The notes under the pieces are model-generated. The model was not told where the DNA came from and ran no database searches. It saw nothing but the letters and a program-made list of their open reading frames with translations. Source: Nomia melanderi (lineage: Eukaryota > Arthropoda > Insecta > Hymenoptera > Halictidae). Taken from it: DNA of 64,000 nt. The stretch is from the NCBI RefSeq assembly GCF_051020985.1, contig NC_135000.1, positions 25,078,784 through 25,142,783 on the forward strand. The letters are read 5' to 3'. The translations under genes were made by a program, and so were the position numbers. Below are positions 22,441 through 33,809 of this stretch, piece after piece; within the stretch, counting starts at the first letter, position 1; each line of letters opens with the position of its first letter.

Positions 22441-23375
22441 TCCATATTCAATATTTTATCTTGACAGTTTCCTCTACAGTTACTTTTCAATGCTTCAGAA
22501 AGAATACGAAACAGATAGTAAAATATACATCAGAAACCGATCGAAGCAACAAATTCCAGAAGCGACGTCCCCCGCCGAGATTATAAAATACAGCGACGGT
22601 ACCGAAAAAAAGAAAATGTGGAAACGGTGTTCCATTGTAAAACGGAGAAGAAAAAAAAAACACTTCCAGATCCCTGGCACACATATCCCTTGCTCTCGAA
22701 GTTCCCAGACGCGTACCGCGCAGCGAAGTGCACGTCTCGGTGATAAATATTTGCGGGAAATATCGAGAAGGTTGTAGGTATCGATGGTTCGATCGGATCG
22801 GGGTCCCATTCACGGGAACATATTCTAAACGGATCCTCGTTTTAAGAGCATCTGTCGGTACAATGGAATTTCATGCGGGAACGGACAGGAATACTTCGTC
22901 TGCCACGCGCCCCCTCGGGGGGGGTGTGGGCGGGTAAAAAGCGTTCCATCGTATCCGGCAGACATGTATTCGCGGCCCATGAAATATTTTTATCAATCCC
23001 AGCGTGTCTCTGCCAGCGGCGCTACCCGGATACTTCGCCGATGGGGACGATGTAAAATACGCGGACGATTTTAATGACCTTTGACGAACGAGCTCGACGA
23101 GCAGCTATTTGCTGTGACATCTACCCTTCGAGAAAATCATTTTTCTTGGAGTGAGCTGCGTCGTGGGATGGAATATCTTATCGTTTTTCTAACTGAAGTG
23201 TGAATGTTCCAAGATGTGTATGAATTAACATTGAATCTACTGTTGGTCCCTTCATTTTGCAATTATCAAAGAGACAACAGATGTTTCTCTGAGAACTGAA
23301 TGAATCAATTAAATAGATGCACTCTTGAAGTTTCTACAGAGAAATTTCGAAAGGTTCAACTGGTCGGTAATTTTA
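22441..23375. other. Non-coding, no gene seen
   Basis: A 95-108 codon region is open on both strands at 22.49-22.81 kb, but its Lys/Arg- or Phe-rich translations arise from A-rich/T-rich runs. At 22.9 kb there is a short G run. I recognise nothing else. Confidence 0.4.
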
Positions 23376-23618
23376 ATAACACATTGCGTACCGGCTAGTT
23401 TTCAGAAAACTGAATTCTTCAGATGAAAATTTTCAGAGAGATCAACTTATGTTGCTATACATACAGAAACTCAGATATATTGTTATGTAATGTATTTTAA
23501 ATAGATAATCAATTTGAATCAAGTTTCATATTTTTCTAAGTACTATAGTAATTAGCAAAATTGCGTAGCTAAGTGTCTATATAAAACGAGATTTCTCGTT
23601 GCGTACGCAATGTGTTAA
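23376..23618. mobile_element. TTAA-flanked MITE, family C, copy 2 (inverted relative to copy 1)
   Basis: Left end ATAACACATTGCGTACCGG and right end GCGTACGCAATGTGTTAA. It shares with copy 1, in reverse complement, the blocks around ATTGTTATGTAATGTATTTT and AAAACGAGATTTCTCGTT. The left TTAA has drifted to ATAA. Confidence 0.75.
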
Positions 23619-26070
23619 GCAATCAGGTTTCTTGGTTTAATAATTATAGAATAGTAAACTGTAATACATCTTTACATAGTTTACCGTGAGAAATTTCTAC
23701 GTTTCAAGTTTCCATCGCTCAACAAGCAATTCTACTCAAGTTCAAATAAATCTTTGGAAGCCTCTAGCGATCCAGCGACTATTACCTTTCACAATAGCAC
23801 TACAGTATTACTATTCACCAAGTAATAGTTAGCAATAACATTCGCTTCTGACAACAGTGCTACAATGTATCCACAATGGCACAGTGAATCCGTGTATTTC
23901 GGTTAGTCAGCGGCCACAGTCGTTTCAGCCCGACCTTCGCAGCCATCATCGCAGGATTTAAATTCCCGCGGAGGTATCGGAATACTTTCGCGTCTCGGTT
24001 TATTTTTACCGTCTCGCCATTTTCACGGACACCGGCTTTCTTCTCTCGCGAGGCTCGCTGGAACCCTCCCGCGACGATCTCAGGATTCCTCGCACGCGTG
24101 CCGAACGCCCGGGACGGTCACGCCCGCGACGAGCGTCGAGCATCGTTCGCTGAACTTCCGCGAACCGGTCGCGCTTCCAAGTATCCGATGATCAGAAAAA
24201 TGACGGACGGCCCTCGCCGATGGGCCGATCGATTCCGCTTTACAGGGTGCGTTAGCCCCGCCGCAATCTATGCAAATAATTCCAATGAATCGCCGGCCAA
24301 TTATTCCGGCGAATAAATCGTTCGTTCACGTGCCGCCGGCTAATTATACCGAATTCCTCTACGCGAACACGTATAACAAATTTATTCCCCGCTCCGCCGA
24401 TCGCTTACCAATGTTTACATTAGAAAATGGTACACGACGATTTTGCGACATTGTTTTCTCTCGATCCTGATTCGAATTCCGCGTAGGAACGTCCGTTCTC
24501 TGCGAAAGTAGGTTTTTGTGGTCTACGCTTCGCTTGGCAATCAATTCATCATCGAATAGACTACGATATTCTTGTTTTATACAATTATAGATTGAACAAT
24601 ATTCAATTGATACAATGAAACTATGAAGTATTTAATCATTCGATCTAAAATACAAAGATACTGGATCTCCGCAGCTAATTACAATTGTTATCAGTAAACA
24701 CTCTTTTCTACTTGCATCATCCAAGTCACGTTTTACAAGCTTCCCAGAGGAAGGAGTCACAAGAGAAACAGCTAATATGATTCCCTAAAGCCATCGACTT
24801 GTATTTTCGCACGAGAGAGCAGTTCGTTGGCCCACATAAGCACGCGCGATGAATAAAAAATTGACGGATCTAGGCATCAGACCGATCGACGACGCGCCCC
24901 ATCGTGGAAATCGATGGAACACGGAACGGAATCACGGCGAAGTCGCGTAAGGTGAAGGTCTAGGGTACTTCGGCGCGGCTACGAGGCCGGATTTATAATA
25001 GATGCACGTGGCGTACTGCCAACGGCCGGGCGCCACGATATTGCCGCTTAGTCACCTCTAGCAGGCCTTCCTCTTTGTCCACCGTCTCGGCAACGCGATA
25101 AATAACAGAAACGATCGCCGGGAAAACTGAATATTTATGAGAGAATTCGGCTCGCCGCCATTCCTGCGCGCTTCCACTCCCTCAGCCCGCTTTGATCCCC
25201 TTTCCGGCCCGGCCGGCGGCCGCTTCCACGTCTCCTGTCACTTTGATAGGTATATTTGCCTTGTTAAAACATCGTGACACGGGTATTAGCGGTATCCGAC
25301 GACGGTTTTATGGTCGTTTTTATCGCCCCGCTCGGGTTTTTCGATCGAGAGCGAAAGGGTTCGTTGTACACCGCATTTTCGAACGATAAAATCGTGCGCC
25401 GCTTCGGGAGTCGTGACTCCGCTATTAAACGCCGCGGAAACTTGTGCTCGTGGTTTTTCGGTTGTGGTAGGAAGTGGAAATATTGTTTATGATCTAATAT
25501 ATGTGTGATCGCTGAGGAAGACTGATTTTGGAGTTTTCATTTTATTCGGAGGAATATAGGGTGATTGGATGAAATTTGTCGTGGAAATACTTTGAAATGT
25601 TTTCGAGTTAAGGGATTTTGATCGTGCAATTAAGTATTTAGAATGGAAAATATCTTCGTAAAATTGAATGTAATGTTAATATCTTGATCGTCGGCGCAAC
25701 GATTATTTCAGTAATGGTAAACGCTCCTCCGTTTGATCCTCTCTCTCCTATTAACGAAACATTGAACAGCGCAAAGCGGATCAGTCTGATTTACGAATCG
25801 GAGCTGAGCCGGTTTTAGAACGGTGCACTCGGGCTGTTGCGAAAAACCATTGCAATCGTAACGATTCTGGGAATAGCACTAGGGGCCTGTTCGAGCCGCT
25901 GGAATCATCGCTTCTTCAAATAATCAGAAGAACTTTCTCTGGTAGGGACGTGTGCCAGGAACAATGATTCTTCTCGGACGCGAGAAGCATAATAAATCGC
26001 ACTCAGCCGCGTTACTCATCCGTCCACCTGTGCCGACTCGAGAATATCAAAGCGAGAAGATTCCTGTACA
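23619..26070. other. Non-coding, GC-rich between 23.9 and 25.4 kb
   Basis: No gene was recognised. CpG-rich DNA around 24.0-24.3 and 24.9-25.4 kb carries open frames of 60-72 codons with no family resemblance or splice partner. Confidence 0.42.
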
Positions 26071-26690
26071 CTTTGTTAGAACTTCGTTCGATGCGACAGA
26101 TTAGCAACGAGCAACAAAACACATTAATCTATCTCTCAATTAACATATCACCATCAAACATCGACTCCACACAGAATAAAATTCAAACACCAAAACCACA
26201 TCTCCCCAATCACAATTCACTTTTAATCAGCCCTCCCAATTACACATTCCACCACACTTCACCCTCCAACTCTCTCGCAGAATCTCTTTGTTAGAATCTT
26301 CTTCGATGCAACAGAAAATCACGAGACACATTAATCTATCTCTCAATTAACATATCACCATCAAACATCAACTCCACGCAGAATAAAATTCAAACACTAA
26401 AACCACATCTCCCCAATCACAATTCACTCTTAATCAACCCTCCCAATTACACATTCCACCACACCCCACCCTCCAACTCTCTCGCAGAATCTCTTAGAAC
26501 CTTCTTCGATACAACAGAAAATCACGAGACACATTAATCTATCTCTCAATTAACATATCACCATCGAACATCAACTCCACACCGAAGTCCAACACCAGAA
26601 CCACATTTCCCCGATCGCAGTTCACTTTTAATCAACCCCCCCGGTTACATATTTCACAACACCCCCGCCCTCCGAGCCGCTCGAGCAGAA
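26071..26690. repeat. Tandem repeat, about three units of 205-215 bp
   Basis: Units begin at 26071, 26286 and 26491 with CTTTGTTAGAA- or CTCTTAGAA-type starts followed by TTCGATGC/TTCGATAC. Each contains ACATTAATCTATCTCTCAATT and CATATCACCATC, followed by a run of CA-rich words (CCACATCTCCCCAATCACAA). Units 1 and 2 are closest; unit 3 is diverged and fades near 26.69 kb. No protein is evident. Confidence 0.85.
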
Positions 26691-28528
26691 AGATGAAGAT
26701 AAAACCGCGATAATTAAAAATTCAGAAATCCCATCCCCCGGTAGCTCCGCAGAGCCCGATCTCCCCGAAGAATCTCGCGGCTCCCATCACTCGCCCGAAA
26801 CTTTCCCGGCCAGACGGCCGGAGATTTTTCCCGGGGAATCCCGGGCCCGAAGAAAATTGCGCGACGCTCTGTTAATTACCGAATGGAGCATGCAACGGCG
26901 AACGGAGTATTGGACGGCGCCAGACAATTAGCTTAGTAAATTCCGCGAAGAAGTTCGCCAGGACAGCGGAGAAAGGGAGCGCGGCTGGGGGGGGGGGGCG
27001 GGAGGGGCGAAAGCACGGCCGAGTTAACTTTAATTGCCCGGTTGGCTACATAATAAATGACATTGCAGACAGCCAGCCGGAGGAAAAATTGTTTCGTCCC
27101 CCGCCGTCACCCTCGTTCAGCCACCGTTCCGCCGACACGCTCCGCGCGCATCGGAACGATTTCGTACGCGGACGTCGGGAAAACTGGACTTATTGATGGC
27201 TCCGTAATCTTATTTCCGGGTATACATTCATCTTGGCCGCGTCACTTTCGACGCTCGTATATTCCTCGCCCCTCTTCCCCTCGCCCCGGGAATTTATTAC
27301 GGGAATTAAGTCTCCACCCCCTGCTGCGCGTGGCTGTCGCGAACAAGATCGACTCCCAATTGGCACGCCGGTTTTTTTGCGACCCGCTCGCGCAATATGT
27401 TTCGTACGGCGCTGCCGAGCTTATTGTGCTGGGAAAAATTCGATGGGAATTTAATTAACAATGGAAGCTGATGGGGGAAGGAAAGAGTAGGAGGATGTGG
27501 AATTTTTTGTGGTACTTGGAGATGAGTGTTTGGGGAACGGAGAGGGTTTATTGAGTGGATGTTTTTTGTGTCTGTAGTGGTTGCGGTAATGAAGGTTGTG
27601 TTAGAGTTATTTATTGTTGATTGTTTAACACGGTAGGCGCTGTGTCAGTCAGCGATGAGTGATTTTGAATTACTTGGAAACAGTCGTAACGTGCGAGATA
27701 ACCGATGTCGAGTGAAAGTGTTTAGTAACGTAATTAGCGTTGATAGTGGAATGCGAGGATTGTAACAAATAATTAGTAATTGTTCCAGCTTTTGTTTGCT
27801 ACGAAGATCTTCAATTTATTTCAGTCGATAACTAGATATTTATATTTACGACGAATTTATTATATTTTCCATTAGCTTTAGTAGCTCGCTTTAACTAACT
27901 CGTTGAATGTTGGAGGGAAAGATTACGTCGAGGTCATCGACTACTCTCCGAGTCCTCAATTTCCGAATGCTACCAGTCATCGTCCGTCCGGCCATCGTCA
28001 GAAAAACACCTGACGATGAAATTGCTCGGAATTGCGCGCGAACGTTTCCAAGAACCTCAAAGAGGAATTCCATCCATTTGAACTTGCTCCTTCGCAATTG
28101 TTACAATCGAATTTACTGCGCCTTTTGTTCGTTCCACGTTGCAGTGCGTGCTGGACACGCTCGCGTGATCTCGAACAAATCGTGCCTGTAACGAGATATC
28201 GCCGTTAACGATAAGTTTTTCGCGCGAGACCCGGTGGGAAAGAAAGGAGCGAACGGCCGGCCGAAACTCGGCTTCTCGCGGAACCGCGGTCGAGGGTTGC
28301 AATTACTGCGTCGCTAACTGTACGACTAATTAGGTTTATCGACACCTGTGGTTGGAACGGTGTCAGGCAAGTACAGTACGAAGGCCGGTGTAACGGGACC
28401 CGCGAATGAGAGTGAACTATTACATTGTATCAGACTGGAACTAGGATCCGGCAGTGAGTTTACCTTGCTCGTTCGTCTAATTAATATTATACTTAGCCGA
28501 TTAGTTAATAGACTCCACGAAACCAACT
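26691..28528. other. Non-coding, GC-rich 26.7-27.45 kb
   Basis: The GC-rich part includes an uninterrupted G run near 26.99 kb. An open frame of 133 codons (27.06-27.46 kb) overlaps a 73-codon frame in another register, and neither resembles a known protein. I treat them as compositional. Confidence 0.42.
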
Positions 28529-28801
28529 GCTAACGCGTTCGCTGCTATCATCTGTTTCGATAATAATTTTCATGGTTATAGTTGATTAAACGTGCAATAT
28601 AATATAACTTTATTTTCAGTATTAAAATTACGATTAACCTCCTGAATCTCGTGTTATACTTTCGTAGATTCAAATAATGATGCGCATCGAGTTAATTTGA
28701 ATTTTCTCACGCGAGCTATGAGATGCGGTATATTATATACTGATATAGATACTGAAAATAAAGTTATATTTTATGTCTAATAAACCGTAACCATGAAAAC
28801 G
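28529..28801. repeat. Foldback element with ~55-bp inverted arms
   Basis: The left arm at about 28568-28623 (TTTTCATGGTTATAG through TAACTTTATTTTCAGTAT) is the near-perfect reverse complement of the right arm at about 28744-28800 (ATACTGAAAATAAAGTTATA through CCGTAACCATGAAAAC). About 120 bp separate the arms. A transcript of either strand would fold into a long hairpin. It begins near CTAACGCGTTCGCTGC, reminiscent of the TTAA-element ends elsewhere, so it may be a further MITE family. Confidence 0.7.
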
Positions 28802-31800
28802 ATTATATCGTATATAAGGATTACTGGTACAGTTTTCAATTCTACCGGCGAATTACAGCCGTGAAGCAATAAGGATTGAGAAAATAAAACTGTAAGGAAA
28901 CGGGGGGGCGTTTTTTATTGGCATGTTGGAGCCAGAGAAGAGAAAATACTTTTATTTTACGCAACATTACATGAATGACTGTGTACGTTGCGAAACAGAT
29001 GTCAGTCACGATCCATCAACCTGTTACACATGCATGCCTCCCTAAGCGATTTTCTTTTATAGATAAGAATGCGAGATTCTATTTCATTGCTTCCACGTTT
29101 ATGCTGACCGGACTCCGCATTTTATAGCCGGTGCGCGATATAACATTCATTTCTAAAATTATTCGCGTCGTCGAGGATTCCTTATATTGGGATCACATGC
29201 GTTTCTGCATTCAATGGTTATGTCTACATTAGCATATCTACATCAGCAACGCCGCCTTGAATTAATTGAGAATATCCGCCGTAAAATAACAGTCTGTAAA
29301 AGCTGTTAGTAATATTTAATCATTCGATCATACAAAGTTATTGAAATAACGAAGAAAAATATACAATACGTCGATAATCCTTACAAAATATAATAAAAAA
29401 TTATTCAAATTTAATCCCACACCTATATATTACAATTCAATCCTCTCTATTACAAAACAAATATTTTATACCGAATCCCATTCAATCAAAATCAAAACAA
29501 AAACAAACGAGTAGATCATACGTCCACATTTTTAATCTACAACCACCCCGATTCATCGGTATTCAGAACGCAGCCAAATACTCGGCTCCGTTCACCGCGC
29601 AAATTTCCAAGCGTGAATAACTCACCGGTCAATGTGTATTGTCCGATTTCGCGAATCCTTTATCGGGGGGCCGTCAAGCAATCTTCTTCTCGGCGGCGAC
29701 TCGTACCAACTTCCGGCATCGACTTTGCCCGCCGCCTTTTTCTTCGCTTTCCCGCTTTAAGAACGCGCGCCGCTGGATGCCGAACAAGCGCCGCTTAAAA
29801 GTACTTTCATAGCGGGACGACTAATTAGAGCGATTTAGCGTCCGTCGTCGACGTTTATTTGGAATGCAAATGCAGCCCTCCTCCCGACCCTTTTTCCCGC
29901 CGTTGCGACCCAACCTCGGCTCCCGGCGTTCTCTCCTCGTTACTCTCTCTCTCTCCCTTTCTGTTCGCCTCTTTCCCCCCCGCTCAACTACCCCCCCTTC
30001 CCGTTTCGTTCTAACCGAGTTTCCCATCTACGACTCTGTTCATGCCTTTCTCTCTATCCGTTCTGCCTATTATTCCCACTTTTCTCTTGCTCCTCGCTGT
30101 TCATTCTGTCCCCGTTCCTCTATTCCCCTTCATCCACCCCCGTTCTTCGCTTCGTTTCTTCCTGGTACCTCCTCGTTTTCCCTTTCTTCGCTTCGATGCT
30201 CTTTCCGGTTCCCTTCTGGCATTTGCCTAAGTTGTTTTTGTTCTTTACCTCTGCCCTTTCCCTTTCCGCTTTTATTTCTGCGAGCCGCGCGCTTCGAGGA
30301 AGCGTCTAAATCAGCGGGAATCGATATTCATGTACATTTTATTTAAATTCTACAATTTTATTTATACATTTATTTCTATACATTTTAACATTCTCACTGG
30401 ATTACAGATCTTCGCGTGTATTCCATATGAAAGTCTCCAAAAATTTGTGAAATGCGACTTCTATCAAAAATTTCGAGCAGAACCGAACGCGGGACTGTTC
30501 GAATTAAAACCGAAATAACGGTTCCCCAAACACTTAACATTTTATTTCACGGTGAATTAGACTGCGATTACGCCGCCTCTCGCCGGGGGAATCTGTAAAT
30601 GCCAGGGAAAAGCGTTCGCGCGACGTGAATCATTTTATTCCGGGCGATGGTCGCCTCTTCCTCCCCCCGTTGCGTCGCAGCCATCGTTCACCCTGTCGAG
30701 GTTAGACTGCGAAAAGGTGGCGACGAGAAACGGCCAATGGAAGGGCGGGACGCTTGAATGGGAGGTAATCGAATGAATGGATAGAGCGACCGGGACGCTT
30801 TCGGGGTCGTCAGAACCCCGGCCGCTGAAAGGGGATGTTAGGGTGTTGTTTAAGGGGTTATTGTCGCGCCGCCCTTTTGTCCCGCGAGTTCTCGCGATGC
30901 AATCCGTTCCGCCGTTTCGCCGTTAAATGTTATTTATTGCAGAGAAAAAAGAGGCTGCGTAATCTTCGTGTCCGTTGCTCGTAGCTTCGCGCCTTCGTTG
31001 TTCGATGCGTTAAAAAGGGGATTTCTAGGTTTCCCGATAGGGGTTGACGGGCTTTCCACGTGGCAGCCCGATGCGTGGAAAGTGTAACTTTATTACGAGG
31101 ACATGAAAGGTTTAGCTGATACATGATATTCGTGTAAAAAGCTCGGAATGAAGTGGAACTTGTTGAGTGCTGGGAAATTTATAGACAGCTGGAACTTTGT
31201 GCGATACGTAGCGTTCGAGGGAAAGTTGGGGAACGATGGAATTTAGTTGAATTAAATATTAGTTCTTTGAATTTTTAATTTGCCTGTTGGATTCACTTTT
31301 ATATTAACTCGTGTTCGAGAAGATTCTGAAATTGAAGAACTGTAAAGGTTGCATGAGATACGGGTTCTTCGAATTTTTAATTTAACCGTTGGATTCACTT
31401 TTTGGTGTAGCTTTCGTAACGATTATTTTGTGATCACGAATTATTGAGATATTTTCGGTGAACTGTTTCCGCGTGATCGTTAAAGGGACAGTGGTCTCTG
31501 CCGATTTTGGGCAGGAACTCCGCGCGACTTGGCCGCAATTTCTACCGAATTTTAACGGGAACGATTATTCACGGCTGACCCGTATACGTACGGCCGCGCG
31601 AAACCCGGTAAACCATAAATGTGGTTTTCGTGACCATAAACTTCTGCCCCGACAATTACGCTTGTAACTTTCTTTTCGGCCCGCAAACGCGGCCGTCCGT
31701 CGTTCTCCCAGAAACGCTCGTCCAGCTCGTTCGCGGGGAAACACTATTTTCGGAGAGAACCGCGGGAACAAGCCGGCGGAATGGGTTCATTTTGTTCGTC

Positions 31801-33809
31801 GGAATATTTCCCCTTTGACTAACCGATCGTTTCGTTGTAATAAACATTATTAAATGGAAATTACGATCGTGCTGCTTTGGAAATAAATTTAAATTACCAT
31901 TCAAATTTCATTCCAAAAAACAGAAAATTCGTTTCCTTTGTTCAATCAGAAAGAAATCAAATCTAAAACGAAACTATCGTAAAATCATGTTTCCTTTAGC
32001 CGTACTTTCATTCCGAGTGCCAAACAATTCCAGTGTTTGGTAAGAATGCTGCATTCGATGATCAGAATCTCCAACTTTCTTCCTTAAGTATAATACAATC
32101 TGTTACTCCGGCAAAAAGCGTGTTCTGGTAGTTAGGTTTCACTAGTAGTTACGTTTGTTCGGTAAACACAGGTAACGCGAGTGCAAATTCAAAGTAACGC
32201 GCTCACGTCGGGAACTTTCCTGAAGAAAGTTCGCCTCGCAGGCGTGAGTGCGATCTAAATAATTTAGCTCGCGAACCGAACGCATGAAATTATGAATGAA
32301 TCCGCGCGCGAAGCGATTCATTCAACCAACAGCGGCGGTTAATACTTTGTTCGCGGGCAGACCATCGAAGGAAAAAGTTGTACGTTTTAACGAGGTCTAA
32401 CTTTCTACGAGCCGTCTTCTTTTTTTTCTCTCTCCAACGCTGTCGCACCTGCACCGAGCGGTTGTCCCGCTCTTTTCCTTCCACCTCTTCACCCCCTTCT
32501 TTCTCCTGTTTAAAACAAACCCCCGTAATTACGCATCTTTGTCATCCGTAAATTAATTATTCTCATAGCTCCGCGTAATTTGCGAAACGTAAACACTTCA
32601 GCGCGGGAATAAAGGAACATTTTTCTCGGCGCGGCCGCCGGGCGGGAAAGTTATCGCGTGTATTACACCTGAGACGTTTAACACTCTCCCATAATGAAGG
32701 GTATAATGGAGTTTCTGATAATAGCACTTGTCAGCGCGGCGGCTGTTAATTAAGAATCCGAAAAGTCATTGTTGCACATTTATTAAGAGTTAAAGAATGC
32801 ATTCTTACAGCCATTAATTGAAGGTTTGAAAAGTTATCGTTCCACTTGTTAATTCGGAATTGAAAAATGTGTTGCGACACCTATTTATTGAAAATTTTCA
32901 ATGTTACCGTTACACCTGTTAATTGAGAATTGTCGAATTTATCGTTGCAATGAACCGCTGTTCTTCTTAAGGGATGATAGATCGCTGTGCGGTTCTTGAA
33001 ATGTAACTTTAAAGAATTAATAAAGTCTTCGCTGTTCGTTACGGGGTCGAAAAGGTTCGTTAAATGATCTTCAGTCGATAATATGTTAAAATCATGAAGG
33101 GGTCAGGTTATACGAAGGGTAACAGGTGTAAGTCCATATTAAAATCGAAACTTATTAACCCTTTCCGCCCCTAACGCCGAGTTTAGTCGTCATCGTCGGA
33201 ACGAGCAGCGCATACTAGCGCCAGCTGTGGTCGCCACCCCAAAGTAAAACGAGAAAAGATAGAAATTACGATATTTACCTTCGTTCCGATACACACCGTA
33301 CGGAGTTTTATTTTTAATTCGGTAAAAGTATTTCAATTAAAATAAATAATCCAATTAGCGACTCCGTGTCCCCAATAACCAATCAGTTGTTCAATTTACT
33401 TAATTAAAAGCGGCGCATAAAGCTGCACACTCGGTCGCTCGAATGTTCGGAGTCATTATTTCATCTGCGTCTATATAAATATTTTAAATTAATAAACCCC
33501 GCTATAGATAAACGACGACATTACGATTAGCAACCTGTATTTACAATAATTTAGAAACAGCGTTAAATGATACTTAGCACACGGGGAATAGTAATGAGGA
33601 AACGCGCAGGTAAACGTCAAGAAATTTCATTTTAATTTCAAATCACTTTTACATTGAATTAATGACTGGAGTTCGATAACGAGAACCAACGTTATATCGA
33701 ACCAATGCCAATCGAGATAAACTTCGCCTCACGGCGTTTAGAATGATTATCTCAATGGTGGATTTCGGAGAAATCGGAAGTTTGAATCGTGCTCGTTTTT
33801 CGGTTGCAG
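28802..33809. other. Non-coding up to the first dystrophin exon
   Basis: No gene was recognised. A C/T-rich block lies at 29.87-30.30 kb; its 160-codon plus-strand frame (Pro/Ser/Phe/Leu-rich) is a composition artefact. At 33.156 kb a TTAACCCTTTCCGCCCC motif resembles a TTAA-element left end, but no right end was found. Sequence just before 33810 is a plausible acceptor tract ending in GGTTGCAG. Confidence 0.45.

Noticed and set aside
29864..30346. 160-codon open frame on the plus strand
   Set aside because: The region is a C/T-rich low-complexity block, giving a Pro/Ser/Phe/Leu polymer without motifs, and a Glu/Arg polymer on the other strand.
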